A stretch of DNA of 64,000 nucleotides from Spirochaetota bacterium (GCA_023401595.1 JAEXDQ010000026.1:22709-86708), one strand, 5' to 3'. Numbered from the stretch's first letter, positions 43,987 through 54,600 are shown. Numbers and translations: made by a program. The notes: a model not told the origin generated them from the sequence alone.

Positions 43987-44997
43987 ATGAAGAAAGTTTT
44001 GCTTACGATGCTGATTGCGCTGATGGTTTTACCAGTAGCCCTTTTCGCACAGGGTGGAAACGAAAACGGTGGCGCGGCCGCTCCAAAAGGCGATTACCCA
44101 AAAGGTAACTTCGATTTCGTAGCGCCAGCGGGCGCTGGCGGTGGTTGGGATCTCACAATCCGCACGGTTGGAAAAGTTCTTGCCGATACGAAACTTGTGA
44201 CAGTGCCGATGCCTGTGAGAAACGCTCCGGGGGCCGGTGGAGCAGTGCACCTCAGCACTCTTCAGACAAAGAAAGGCGACACTCAGACTATCACCGTCTA
44301 TTCCCCGCCTATTCTGTTTTTCAACCTCAACGGAACCAGTCCGTATGGCTTTAGAAACACCACCCCGCTGGCTCGTCTGATTGCCGACTATGCGGCGTTC
44401 GTCGTCAAGGCTGATTCTCCTTATAAGACGATCAACGACGTCATGGACGCTCTCAAGCAGAATCCCAAGGCCGTGAAGATTGGCGGAACTTCCGCCGCTG
44501 GCTCAATGGACCACGTTCAGTTCCTGATCGTCGCTGATGCCGCTGGCGTCAAGAACCTCGACAAGATTGACTACGTCGCATTCGACGACGATGGCGCGAC
44601 CCAGGTCCTGGGCGGTCACATCGACCTCTTCTCCACCAGTCTTGCGGACGTTATGGGCTTGGTTGCGTCCGGCGACCTCAAGTGCCTTGCCCAGACTGCA
44701 GATCACCGTGTCGGTACTGATAAGCAGGCTGAAATTCCGACCTGTAAGGAAGCTGGAATCGACGTGACGTTCCAGAACTGGAGAGGCCTCTTCGGATGCC
44801 CCGACATGCCTGAGTACGCAAAGACCTACTGGAGAGAGACTCTTGCCAAGATGGTCCAGACTCCAGAATGGAAAGAGATGGAAAAGCGCTACGGTTGGGA
44901 CGACGTCTACCTTGACGCCCCTGATTTCGAGAAGTTCCTCCTTGAGACCGAAGCCAGCTACACGAAAATCCTGACTCAGATCGGGATTATCAGATAA
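43987..44997 (+). CDS. TTT transporter periplasmic binding protein (TctC-like), set 3, probably citrate
   Basis: A 336-residue secreted protein: signal peptide KKVLLTMLIALMVLPVALFA followed by QGGNEN. FDFVAPAGAGGGWDLTIRTV (about 42) and PVRNAPGAGGAVHLSTLQ form the carboxylate-binding loops. AAAGGAG five bases upstream sets the start at 43987. Being followed by tctB, tctA and the citrate lyase genes, citrate is the likely ligand, as in the original TctCBA system. Confidence 0.92.
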   Translation: MKKVLLTMLIALMVLPVALFAQGGNENGGAAAPKGDYPKGNFDFVAPAGAGGGWDLTIRTVGKVLADTKLVTVPMPVRNAPGAGGAVHLSTLQTKKGDTQTITVYSPPILFFNLNGTSPYGFRNTTPLARLIADYAAFVVKADSPYKTINDVMDALKQNPKAVKIGGTSAAGSMDHVQFLIVADAAGVKNLDKIDYVAFDDDGATQVLGGHIDLFSTSLADVMGLVASGDLKCLAQTADHRVGTDKQAEIPTCKEAGIDVTFQNWRGLFGCPDMPEYAKTYWRETLAKMVQTPEWKEMEKRYGWDDVYLDAPDFEKFLLETEASYTKILTQIGIIR

Positions 44998-45012
44998 CTC
45001 CAGCGTTCTCCA

Positions 45013-45052
45013 AGCCCTGTTCTCCTTCTGTGGACAGGGCTCTTTAGTTTTT
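45013..45052 (+). terminator. Attenuator-like hairpin between tctC and tctB, set 3
   Basis: Stem AGCCCTGT and ACAGGGCT (45013-45041) followed by CTTTAGTTTTT, 16 bases after the tctC stop. Since the operon clearly continues, it probably gives partial termination and more binding protein than membrane subunits. Confidence 0.65.
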
Positions 45053-45088
45053 ATTTCCAAACATTTCAACAAGTGGAATGGAGGTGGT

Positions 45089-45568
45089 ATGTCCCTATCC
45101 ATGGTAATGTCACTAGTTGTGACAATGATAGGCGTGGTCTATACAGCATCTACGTTGATGTTGCCAGCCGCGCGCATCGGAAATCCGACGGAACCAAAAG
45201 TTTTTCCCCTCATGCTTGGCATAGCTCTCTTGATTCTTGGAACGATTCTGATCGTGCAAGAAATCAAGCGCCTTCCCAAGACTGACGAAGAAAAGGCAAA
45301 AGCAAAAGCGACATTGAGTTTTGGCGATGCCGAAAAGAGAATCGCACTCACGCTTTTGAACGGTATCATATATGCGTTGCTTTTTAACAGAGCAGGTTAT
45401 GTGTTTTCGACCATTATTTTCCTCGAAGCTGAACTCACGATTTTCCGTGGCTTCAGGAAATGGGCGAACTCGCTGATCATTTCCGTATCGTTCGCGCTGA
45501 TCGCATATCTTCTGTTCGACATCGGGCTCGGCATCTACTTGCCGTCATCTCCGCTGGGCTTCATGTAG
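45089..45568 (+). CDS. TTT transporter small membrane subunit (TctB-like), set 3
   Basis: A 159-residue membrane protein with four hydrophobic segments (about 5-25, 42-60, 88-110 and 125-155). RIGNPTEPKVFPLMLGIALLILG matches the conserved start of TctB. GGAGG precedes the start. It is 17 bases ahead of tctA. Confidence 0.87.
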   Translation: MSLSMVMSLVVTMIGVVYTASTLMLPAARIGNPTEPKVFPLMLGIALLILGTILIVQEIKRLPKTDEEKAKAKATLSFGDAEKRIALTLLNGIIYALLFNRAGYVFSTIIFLEAELTIFRGFRKWANSLIISVSFALIAYLLFDIGLGIYLPSSPLGFM

Positions 45569-45585
45569 AGCTAAAGGAGAAATCA

Positions 45586-47100
45586 ATGGAAAGTTTAAGT
45601 TTATTGATTCAAGGGTTCGGTGTTGCCGGCCAGTGGATTAACATAATGTGGGTCACAATCGGAGGCGTCCTCGGCACGGTTGTCGGAATGCTTCCAGGGC
45701 TAGGGCCCGCAACAGGCGTCGCGGTTCTTTTGCCGCTGACTTTCACAATGGGGCCAGTCGCAGCTCTGATCACCATGGCGGGCGTCTACTATGGTGCGAT
45801 GTACGGTGGCTCCCGTGCGTCGATCCTGATCAATACCCCGGGCGACGGAGCGGCGATCGCGGCCACGTTCGACGGTTATCCAATGAGCATGCAGGGCCGT
45901 GCGGAGCAGGCGTTGGCGATCAGCGCAATCGCATCGTTCATCGGAGGAACCATCGCGACGTTTCTTCTCGCCTTCCTTGCCATCCCAGTATCGAAGTTCG
46001 CGCTTAAGTTCGGTCCTGGCGAGTATTTCCTGCTCTATCTCTTTGCCCTTACCGCAACAGCTGTCATGACGGAAGGCAGCAAGGTCAAAGGTTTTATATC
46101 GATGGTCATAGGCTTGATGATAGCAACGATTGGCATCGACATGCAAAGCGGTGTGTCGCGTTTCACTTTCGGCATACTTGAGCTACAAGGCGGTATCGAT
46201 TTCCTCATCGTCATCATCGCGGTCTTCGCCCTCGGCGAGGTTCTCAAGAGCTTCAAGAACATCAACGACGGCACGAAAAAGATGCAGACCAGGTTCGGTC
46301 GCATCTGGATTAGCAAACAAGAGTGGAAGCAGTGCATTTGGCCTATCATCCGTTCAACGCCTATCGGCTTCTTTGTCGGCGTACTCCCGGGGGCCGGTGG
46401 AACGATTGCTTCGCTGATGTCCTACAACACCGAAAAACAGCTTTCCTCGCATCCGCAGGATTTCGGAAAGGGCGCAATCGAAGGTTTGGCGGCGCCGGAA
46501 GCCGCGAACAACGCAGCGTCTGTCGGGGCAATGATTCCAATGCTTTCGCTCGGCGTTCCAGGATCCGGAACCACGGCGGTGATGATGGGCGCTTTGGTCA
46601 TGCTTGGTCTGCAACCAGGTCCGAAGCTCTTCACATCCAATGTTGACATCGTCTGGGGTTTGATTGCTTCCATGTTCATCGGAAACATCATCCTCGCTAT
46701 CATCAACATTCCTCTTGCGGGCGTTCTTGTTCGCATTCTGGCAGTTCCTCCACGCGTTCTCTATCCAATCGTCCTGGGACTCACCTTTATCGGAACATTC
46801 GCGATTTCCAACAGCGTCGCGACGTTCTACATGTTGCTGATCTTTGGAATTCTCGGATATCTGCTGATTAAGTCCGGTTTTCCAACCTCACCTTTGGTCC
46901 TGGCGGTAATTGTGGGCAACAGCATGGAGCAAAGCTTCCGTCGAGCTTACAAGCTGGCCGACGCAAGCTTCAGCTTCCTCGTCAAGAGCCCGCTTTGCAT
47001 CATCCTGATTGTCCTGACAATCGGCGCTTGTTTCATGCCAATGTTTCAAAAGTGGTGGAAAGCAAGAAAAGCGGTGAAAGCCGCTGCCAAAAACGCCTGA
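45586..47100 (+). CDS. TTT transporter large membrane subunit (TctA-like), set 3
   Basis: A 504-residue permease with 11-12 membrane segments. Motifs VGMLPGLGPATGVAVLLPLTF (about 33) and VGVLPGAGGTIASLMSYNTEK (about 263) and PEAANNAASVGAMIPMLSLGVPGS are clear. AAAGGAG six bases upstream fixes the ATG at 45586. It is followed 12 bases later by citD, linking citrate uptake directly to its cleavage. Confidence 0.94.
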   Translation: MESLSLLIQGFGVAGQWINIMWVTIGGVLGTVVGMLPGLGPATGVAVLLPLTFTMGPVAALITMAGVYYGAMYGGSRASILINTPGDGAAIAATFDGYPMSMQGRAEQALAISAIASFIGGTIATFLLAFLAIPVSKFALKFGPGEYFLLYLFALTATAVMTEGSKVKGFISMVIGLMIATIGIDMQSGVSRFTFGILELQGGIDFLIVIIAVFALGEVLKSFKNINDGTKKMQTRFGRIWISKQEWKQCIWPIIRSTPIGFFVGVLPGAGGTIASLMSYNTEKQLSSHPQDFGKGAIEGLAAPEAANNAASVGAMIPMLSLGVPGSGTTAVMMGALVMLGLQPGPKLFTSNVDIVWGLIASMFIGNIILAIINIPLAGVLVRILAVPPRVLYPIVLGLTFIGTFAISNSVATFYMLLIFGILGYLLIKSGFPTSPLVLAVIVGNSMEQSFRRAYKLADASFSFLVKSPLCIILIVLTIGACFMPMFQKWWKARKAVKAAAKNA

Positions 47101-47112
47101 GGAGGCTCGCTT

Positions 47113-47421
47113 ATGGTAATCAAAAAGACGGCATCCGCTGGAACAATGGAATCCAGCGACATCATGGTGACTGTCGCAAAGGGTTCTCATAAGGGCATCG
47201 AAATTCAGCTCACCAGCTCTGTTGAAAAACAGTTCGGTGCCCAAATTCGGAGTGTAATCACATCTTGCGCTCTTCGTCTTGGGGTCAACGACGCTGAAAT
47301 CACCGCCGTGGATCAGGGCGCGCTTGATTGTGTGATCAAAGCCAGAACCGAGACCGCTCTCTATCGGGCTGCCGAAAGCACTGACTACAAATGGGAGGAA
47401 AAAGCATGGCAGAGCGACTAA
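47113..47421 (+). CDS. citD: Citrate lyase acyl carrier protein (gamma subunit)
   Basis: A 102-residue carrier. Ser14 in ASAGTMESSD is the attachment point of the phosphoribosyl-dephospho-CoA group. The body IQLTSSVEKQFGAQIRSVI and DKGALDCVIKARTETAL-like DQGALDCVIKARTETAL match the family. It overlaps citE by 16 bases. It carries the acetyl and citryl groups between CitF and CitE. Confidence 0.95.
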   Translation: MVIKKTASAGTMESSDIMVTVAKGSHKGIEIQLTSSVEKQFGAQIRSVITSCALRLGVNDAEITAVDQGALDCVIKARTETALYRAAESTDYKWEEKAWQSD

Positions 47422-48287
47422 GGAGGACCATGATGTTCATCCCGGGCAACAATCCCGCGATGATCAAGGACGCTTACATCTACGGATGCGATAGTATCAT
47501 GTTCGACCTTGAAGACAGCGTGGCGTACGACCAGAAGGACGCCGCGCGGGCTTTGGTGTATCATGCCCTCACCACGATAGACTACGGGGAGAAGGAACTC
47601 GTCGTGCGCGTCAACGCACTTGATACCCCTGTCGGAATCGCCGATCTTGAGGCAATGGTGAGGGCTCACGTTGACGTCGTACGCCTTCCCAAGACCGAAA
47701 ACGCCGAGGATGTGGTTTTCTGCGACGAACAAATCACTCGTATCGAGAAAAAAGTCGGCATGAAGGTTGGCTCGACCAGCATGATGGCTGCCATCGAAAG
47801 CCCTGGTGGGGTATTGAACGCTCCGGCCATCGCAAAAGCAAGCAAGAGACTCATCGGAATCGCCCTTGGCGCTGAGGACTATGTAACGAATATGCATACG
47901 ACTCGTTCCCCAGAGGGCATTGAGTTGCTGTTCGCGCGTTCGATGATTCTCCAAGCGGCGCGGGCGGTGGGAATAGCCGCGCTTGACACCGTTTACTCCG
48001 ACGTCAACAACGAGGAAGGCTTCCGCCAAGAAGTCACGCTCATCAAACAGCTGGGCTTCGACGGCAAGTCGATAATCAATCCTCGTCAGATTGCTCCCGT
48101 GGTTGAGATTTTCACGCCGACTCAAAAAGAGATCGACAAGGCGTTGGCTGTCATGGACGCGATTGAGGAAGCTCATAGGAACGGAAGCGGCGTCATCAGC
48201 ATGAAGGGCAAGATGATCGATCGTCCGTTCGTCCTGCGCGCTCAGCGAACTCTTGATCTGGCACATGCTGCCAAGGTGCTAAAATGA
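47406..48287 (+). CDS. citE: Citrate lyase beta subunit (citryl-ACP lyase)
   Basis: A 293-residue member of the HpcH/HpaI-like lyase barrel. MFIPGNNPAMIKDA, FDLEDSVAYDQKD (about 37), RVNALDTP, AAIESPGGVLNA (Glu at about 129) and LGAEDYVTNM (Asp at about 157) form the magnesium and substrate site. It splits citryl-ACP into oxaloacetate and acetyl-ACP. GGAGG seven bases upstream supports the internal ATG at 47406. Confidence 0.95.
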   Translation: MAERLRRTMMFIPGNNPAMIKDAYIYGCDSIMFDLEDSVAYDQKDAARALVYHALTTIDYGEKELVVRVNALDTPVGIADLEAMVRAHVDVVRLPKTENAEDVVFCDEQITRIEKKVGMKVGSTSMMAAIESPGGVLNAPAIAKASKRLIGIALGAEDYVTNMHTTRSPEGIELLFARSMILQAARAVGIAALDTVYSDVNNEEGFRQEVTLIKQLGFDGKSIINPRQIAPVVEIFTPTQKEIDKALAVMDAIEEAHRNGSGVISMKGKMIDRPFVLRAQRTLDLAHAAKVLK

Positions 48288-49840
48288 CAGAGAAAAACAT
48301 GAAAGAACTCAGCACAGTCAAAGGCTACGACGTTTTCAAAGATGAGTTGAAGGGGTTCTACGACGATGATCACGCTCATAAGGAATACAGTTCCCTCCAT
48401 GAGCGCGAGCTTATTGGCAACAAAATTCTTCCATCTCTTGAAGAGGCAATCAAACGGGTCGGTTTCAAAGATGGCATGACAATCAGTTTCCATCATCATT
48501 TCCGCAACGGAGACTACGTTCTGAACATGGTCATGGACGTGCTGGCCAAGATGGGTTTCAAAAACCTGACGCTTGCCGCTTCTTCTTTGATTGATATCCA
48601 CAAACCGCTCATCGAGCACATCAAGAACGGAGTCGTGACGCGAATCGAGACCAGTGGCTTGCGCGGAGAGCTAGGGGACGCCATCAGCCGCGGTCTGATG
48701 GACACCCCTGTGATTTTCCGCTCCCACGGAGGAAGAGCCGCTGCCATAGAATCCGGCGAAGTGCCTATCGACGTCGCTTTCCTAGGCGCGCCTTCCTGCG
48801 ATCCTTTCGGAAATGCGAATGGCTACAGCCGCGACAATGACAACGGCGTCATCTGCGGCTCTATGGGCTATGCGAAGCTTGACGCACAGTATGCGAAGAA
48901 AGTCATCATCCTCACCGACAACATCGTGCCGTTTCCGAACGTTCCGTTTGGAATTCCCGAAAGCGATGTCGATTACATCGTCAAGGTCGATGCTATCGGA
49001 GACCCGGCTGGAATCATGAGCGGAGCGACTCGCTTCACCAAAAATCCAAAGGAACTGATGATTGCCCAGACGGCAAGCGAAGTCATCGAGGCTTCCGGCC
49101 TTTTCCGAGATGGTTTCTCCATGCAGATGGGCTCTGGCGGAGCGTCGCTCGCGGTAGCACGTTTTTTGCGCGACAAGATGCTGAAGAACAACATCAAGTC
49201 TTCTTTCGCCCTTGGCGGAATTACCGGTCAGATGGTTGCGCTCTATGAAGAGGGTTTAATCAAGAAAATCCTCGATGTCCAGTCTTTCGATCTCGATGCT
49301 GCCGCTTCGTTGAAGAACAACAGAATGCACCAGCAAATCTCGGCTTCGTACTATGCGAGCCCGGGCAACAATGGCAGCGCGGTCAATCAACTTGACTTCG
49401 TCATTCTCTCCGCCCTGGAAGTGGATACCTCCTTTAACGTAAATGTTCTAGTCGGCTCCGACGGTCTCATACGAGGAGCCATCGGAGGCCATCAAGACAC
49501 CGCCGCAGGAGCCTCCATCTCCATCATCACCTGCCCGCTTACCCGTGGACGCATCGCGACTGTCGTAAAAAAGGTCGGCTGCCTTGTCACACCGGGCTGT
49601 ACGGTTGATGTGGTCGTCACAGACCAGGGTGTAGCAGTGAACCCGAAGCGTCCGGAGCTGAAGCAACGACTTCTGGCCGCTGACATCAAGGTCGTTGATA
49701 TCGAGGAACTGTGCAAAAAAGCTTCTAGGCTTGTCGGAGAGCCTATGCCAATTGAATACACGGACAAGGTGGTCGGTATCGTGACGTACCGTGATAGTTC
49801 TGTCATCGATGTTGTTCATCAGATCAAGGATTCTCAATAG
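48284..49840 (+). CDS. citF: Citrate lyase alpha subunit (citrate:acetyl-ACP transferase)
   Basis: A 518-residue CoA-transferase-family protein. DGMTISFHHHFRNGDYVLN (about 65), GSHGGRAAAIESGE-like RSHGGRAAAIESGEV, FGNANGYSRDNDNG and QMGSGGASLAVARFL are highly typical of CitF. It swaps acetyl for citrate on the carrier. ATGA overlap with citE. Length is that expected for the family. Confidence 0.95.
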   Translation: MTEKNMKELSTVKGYDVFKDELKGFYDDDHAHKEYSSLHERELIGNKILPSLEEAIKRVGFKDGMTISFHHHFRNGDYVLNMVMDVLAKMGFKNLTLAASSLIDIHKPLIEHIKNGVVTRIETSGLRGELGDAISRGLMDTPVIFRSHGGRAAAIESGEVPIDVAFLGAPSCDPFGNANGYSRDNDNGVICGSMGYAKLDAQYAKKVIILTDNIVPFPNVPFGIPESDVDYIVKVDAIGDPAGIMSGATRFTKNPKELMIAQTASEVIEASGLFRDGFSMQMGSGGASLAVARFLRDKMLKNNIKSSFALGGITGQMVALYEEGLIKKILDVQSFDLDAAASLKNNRMHQQISASYYASPGNNGSAVNQLDFVILSALEVDTSFNVNVLVGSDGLIRGAIGGHQDTAAGASISIITCPLTRGRIATVVKKVGCLVTPGCTVDVVVTDQGVAVNPKRPELKQRLLAADIKVVDIEELCKKASRLVGEPMPIEYTDKVVGIVTYRDSSVIDVVHQIKDSQ

Positions 49841-49880
49841 TTGCAGATATCTTTGGACTCTAGGTGCAAGGGAAGAAACG

Positions 49881-50432
49881 ATGGACAAGAACCTGGACAA
49901 GATATTGAAGGCTCGTGACGAGAGGTGGAACAGGGCGATGCTAGCCATCGCCGCTGTTGATTCCTTGCCGCGCAGTGAAGGTTCCAGTGCGCTTGTCCTG
50001 GCGACGATGAATATCCCGGGCCCTGAAAAAGATTCTCCTCTGATTTCCCGATCTTTTGATTTGGCTCTGATGGATCTCAGGGCCGCGCTCAAGGGGGAAA
50101 CAGAGGAGATCCACTTGTTGCTTTTGGAAAAAGGTACGGGGGACGCAGGACCTTATGCTTTCTTCCGAACAATCGGAGAGATGAATTCCCGTGAGTTGAA
50201 AATCGCCCTCTCCCATTTTGAGGAGAGCCATCCAATCGGACGCTGGCTGGATTTGGATGTCCGACGTCTGGATGGAAGTGCTGTGAGCCGCGAAAACCTA
50301 TCGCTTGAACCACGGAAGTGCTTTCTCTGCGACAGAAACGCCAAAGAATGTTCCAGAAGCCGTCAACACAGCTTGCGTGAGCTGCTCTTGTTCACGACAG
50401 AAGCATTGGAGAAATATGTTAAAGAGCGCTGA
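49881..50432 (+). CDS. citX: Holo-citrate lyase synthase (phosphoribosyl-dephospho-CoA transferase)
   Basis: A 183-residue CitX, the family's usual length. It has LATMNIPGPEKDSPL (about 45), GPYAFFRT, HPIGRWLDLDV (about 120) and the end motif PRKCFLCDRNAKECSRSRQH (about 148). It loads the prosthetic group onto CitD Ser14. The ATG at 49881 follows GAAG; earlier in-frame starts would lie inside citF. Its end overlaps citG by 17 bases. Confidence 0.93.
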   Translation: MDKNLDKILKARDERWNRAMLAIAAVDSLPRSEGSSALVLATMNIPGPEKDSPLISRSFDLALMDLRAALKGETEEIHLLLLEKGTGDAGPYAFFRTIGEMNSRELKIALSHFEESHPIGRWLDLDVRRLDGSAVSRENLSLEPRKCFLCDRNAKECSRSRQHSLRELLLFTTEALEKYVKER

Positions 50433-51228
50433 TGAGATTGCCGAAAAAGTCGTGCAAGCCCTGATTGACGAGGTTGAAACCACGCCCAAACCGGGGTTGG
50501 TCGATTTGATTTCAAACGGCTCCCATACAGACCTCTCCGTTCCCCTTTTTTACGAAAGCGCTTGTACCCTTCAACAATTCTTCCGCGAGTTCGCTCTTCT
50601 GGGGTCTTCGTGGAAAGGGAACATCAGCGCAATGTTTCCAGATGTTCGTACCCTCGGCCAAGAAGCTGAACGTGCGATGCTTCTTGCAACCGGCGGTGTG
50701 AATACTCACAAAGGCGCCCTTTTTTCACTTGGCATTCTCAGCGCTGTCACGGGGTTCGCCAGCACACATCACTACGAAATCAATCCCTCGAACCTCTGCC
50801 TTTTAACCCAGCGGATGACACGCTTCACACTCGAATGCGAGCTCGCGGCCCTTCGTCACAAGAAAGCGACAACACATGGAGAATTACTGTTTGCAAAATA
50901 TGGGTGCCGGGGCATCCGAGGCGAGGTCATGCAAGGTTTTCCCAGCGTTCGCCACTATGCGATTCCCGCCATCAAGAAAAACTCTCCAAATAACAAGCTT
51001 CTAGCGCTTGTTTCGCTCATGACAACCACCAATGACAGCAACGTGCTCCACCGAGGCGGACGCGACGCTCTTCTTGGGGTGAAAGCTACCGCAAGAAACC
51101 TCCTTTTGAATCCAATCGACCTCGTACCCAAGCTCGAACGATTGGATGAAACGTTCGTCAAAGCCAACATCTCCTCAGGAGGATGCGCCGACCTTCTGGC
51201 GGTGACCTATTACCTCACCTCCATTTGA
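50416..51228 (+). CDS. citG: Triphosphoribosyl-dephospho-CoA synthase
   Basis: A 270-residue CitG. ALIDEVETTPKPGLVDLIS (about 14), GVNTHKGALFSLGI (about 96), HGELLFAKYGCRGIRGEVMQGFP in parts (HGELLFAKYG, GIRGEVMQGFP, about 155-178), SNVLHRGG (about 210) and ISSGGCADLLAVTY (about 253) match the family. It makes the precursor used by CitX from ATP and dephospho-CoA. Last gene of the operon, followed by a good terminator. Confidence 0.94.
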   Translation: MLKSADEIAEKVVQALIDEVETTPKPGLVDLISNGSHTDLSVPLFYESACTLQQFFREFALLGSSWKGNISAMFPDVRTLGQEAERAMLLATGGVNTHKGALFSLGILSAVTGFASTHHYEINPSNLCLLTQRMTRFTLECELAALRHKKATTHGELLFAKYGCRGIRGEVMQGFPSVRHYAIPAIKKNSPNNKLLALVSLMTTTNDSNVLHRGGRDALLGVKATARNLLLNPIDLVPKLERLDETFVKANISSGGCADLLAVTYYLTSI

Positions 51229-51639
51229 CTTGTCGAAAGAGTAGATGGCTTTCCCCATCTGGCTTCGCAAACTTGACGCGTGTTCCTTTGAGCACGATTG
51301 AACAGTCTTGTGCGAAGGAATGCTTTTTTAAGAAATTACGATGACAAAGGTTCTCTACCAAGTGTACATGCACATTTCTCCCTACTCTAGGGCCTTTTCC
51401 TTACTTTTTGAAATACTCTGAATTTTCTTATTTCTTTACAGACATTTTCTGCATTGAGCCTCTAAATACAGAAAAACCCTCAATTTCACGTGGAAAATGG
51501 GGGGGGGCGGTCGATTTGTATCAAAATCCACTACTACCTTTATCCATGTCATCATGAAAGGATACTCAAGAAGGATGGAGGTGCAACCTTATGACATGCT
51601 ATACTCATCTCGACAAACTTTTGTTTGTTGCTCTCAATA
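51229..51639. other. Intergenic boundary between citrate island and restriction island
   Basis: No gene. It holds the citrate-operon terminator, a run of nine or more G near 51500, and a small AT-rich hairpin ACAAAC-TTTT-GTTTGT (51613-51628) beyond the convergent hsdR stop. Base composition changes here: the restriction island is visibly more AT-rich. Confidence 0.45.
51283..51329 (+). terminator. Rho-independent terminator of the citrate operon
   Basis: Arms TTCCTT (51283-51288) with AAGGAA, and GCAC with GTGC, separated by a small internal loop, then TGC and six T (51324-51329). It lies 55 bases after citG. Confidence 0.7.
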
Positions 51640-54600
51640 CTATTCTTTTTTTCCATACGAAGCTGGCTCCTCGGCTACCATCTGATAAGTCGGTTCAATT
51701 TCATATACCGCCGCCTGTTCCTGCTCTTCTTCCCCATGGAACTCTGTAATTCCAAGTCCGAAATATTTCTCAAAGAACGCTTTCAGCTTATCAATGACAC
51801 CCTGCTTTTTCTTGGCTCTGCCACCACCGCCGAAGCGGGAAACAGGAGGTATCAGTTTGTCGATGTCTGTGCCGGATGTCTTGATGGCTCCGTCACGGAA
51901 AGCATTGGCTACAAACTTCCGGGTTTCTTCCGGCTTGAGCTTTTCTGCCGTAATGATTTCAGACAGGTCGGCTTCTTCCTGTTCCAGAACAAATCTGCGC
52001 CAATCGGTAGTGACCTGCGTGTTCACATTGACATGACTGATGAAGGCTTCAATAAGCTGCTTCTTGCTTCGGAGATGAATGCTTGCATCAACAGCTTTAC
52101 GGATGGAAGCAAGGATTTCCTTGTCCTCGCAGTTTCCATCGTGGTACTTCTCCACCAACATCAGTATGTAGTCGATATTGATTTCCACCTGCTTGATAAG
52201 CTCGATTTCAAACTCAATATCGTCTGTGATGTCCTCTTTCTCGGCATTGGCTTTTGGGCGGTACTTGTCATAGAGGTCAAGGTAGATGCTCTGATAATTC
52301 TGCAAATCCCTTGCAGCAATGCTGTCCTGCTCTGCAAACTGGTCAAAGGACGAAAGAATGTTTCTCATAGTGAGGATTGTACCGAACAGCTTGATAAAAT
52401 CCTTCTCCGCCTGTTCACCCACAATCTGAGTGCCTAACGGGTATTCCGTTTCCAGCTTTTCCAGCAAATCCATATAGCCGGGGTGATACTTGCCCTGGTT
52501 GTCCTCGTAGCCGTTCCAGTAATCATTGAAGCTCTTGAGAAGCACAATGCCGTTGGCGTTCTTATCTCCGAACAGGGCAATGGCATCGTCCGTGGCTTTC
52601 TGTAAATCACGGAAACAGACAATATTGCCGTAGGTCTTGACGGAGTTGAGAATACGGTTTGTTCTGGAATAGGCTTGGATAAGGCCGTGCATTTTGAGGT
52701 TCTTGTCCACCCACAAGGTATTCAGCGTTGTGGCATCGAAGCCTGTGAGGAACATATTGACCACAATCAGCAAGTCCACTTCCCGGTTCTTCACCCGCAT
52801 GGACAAGTCCTTGTAGTAGTTCTGGAACTTGTCGGAGGAAGTATCGAAGTTGGTGTTGAACGCTGCGTTGTAGTCTTTGATTGCATCGTCAAGGAAGTCA
52901 CGGGAGGTCTGGTCAAGGGCATCGGTGTCGAAGCCTTCCTCTTGCAGAACATCCTCCGGATCATCCTCATTGGCAGAGTAGCTGAAAATCGTGGCAATGG
53001 TAAACTGGCGGTGGCTTTCTTCAATCTGTCTCTGGAACTCCTTGTAATACTTCATCGCCATTGGGATGGAGCTGACAGCGAACATGGCGTTGAAGCCCGC
53101 CATGCGTTTGCCCTTCAAAGAGTAGAAGCTGTTGCGCTTGGTTTTCTGGTCGAAATGCTCCAGCGTGTACTTGACGATTTCCCGGATACGCTCCGGCGCA
53201 CCCATCGCCTTTTCAATGTCGATGGCAGAAACATCCTTGTCCTTGATACCGTCTTTTTCCTTGACCGTATTCACATAGTCAATGCGGAACGGGAGAACAT
53301 TTCCGTCATTGATGGCATCCACGATGGTGTAGGTGTGGAGCTGGTCCCCAAAGGCCTGGGGCGTGGTCAGCAGCTCCATGTTGGCGCCCTTGCCCGCATT
53401 GGCTGCGAATATCGGAGTGCCTGTAAAGCCGAAGATGTGATAGTTCTTGAAGAACTTGTCCACCTTGATGGTCTTGCCGTTTTTCTTGATGGTTCCGCCC
53501 ACAATCTTGGTGTGCATATCTCCGAACTGGCTGCGGTGGCACTCGTCAAAAATCAGAACGATGTGCTTGTTTCTGACCGGGTGGTTGGGGTTCTTTGTGA
53601 TGAACACATCCAGCTTCTGAATGGTGGTAATGATGATGCGGTACTCATGGAAGCCGCCTTTTTCGTCCCTGTCCTCAAGCTGTCTCTGCAATACCCTTGT
53701 GGAAGCGTTGCTGTTGGCAGATCCTTTCTCAAAACGGTCATATTCTTTCATGGTCTGGTAGTCCAGGTCTTTTCTATCGACCACGAACAGCACCTTGTCC
53801 ACCTCCGGGAGTGTGGATGCAAGCTGCGCCGTCTTGAACGAGGTCAGCGTTTTGCCGCTTCCCGTGGTGTGCCAGATATAACCTCCGGCATCCACGGTTC
53901 CCATCTTCTTGTAATTGGTGGCAATCTCGATGCGGTTCAGAATACGCTCGGTAGCCGCAATCTGATAGGGGCGCATGACCATCAAAATTTCTTCGGTGGT
54001 GAAAACACAATACTTGGTCAGCACATTCAGAATGGTGTGCTTGGCAAGGAAGGTTTTCGTAAAATCAATCAGGTCTGCAATCACCTTGTTGTTGCCGTCT
54101 GCCCAGAAAGAGGTAAACTCAAAACTGTTGCTGGTTTTCTTCGATTTCTGCTTTGCAGACTCGCCCATTTCCTTGATGTGGCTGTTTCGGGTGGTATTGG
54201 AGTAATACTTGGTGCTGGTTCCATTGGAGATAATGAAAATCTGCACATACTCATACAGTCCGCTTGCCGCCCAGAAGCTGTCACGCTGGTAGCGTTTAAT
54301 CTGGTTAAAGGCTTCACGGATGGCAACGCCACGGCGTTTCAGCTCCACATGGACGAGGGGCAGACCGTTGACAAGGATGGTCACATCATAGCGGGTGTCA
54401 TGCTTGCCCTCGCTTTCCTCGTACTGATTGATGACCTGCAAGCGGTTGTTGTGAATGTTCTTTTTGTCGATGAGCTGAATATTCTTGGAAGTTCCATCAT
54501 CCCTGCGGAGTACCTTTACATGGTCGGTCTGAATAGTTCGACTTTTTTCGACAATGCCCTCATTGGCGTTGGCAAGGGTTTCTGTGAAGAAGCGTTTCCA

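Noticed and set aside
39925..51228. Sodium-pumping oxaloacetate decarboxylase expected with citrate fermentation
   Set aside because: No oadA, oadB or oadG homologue is present in the window; it may be elsewhere or replaced by another route.
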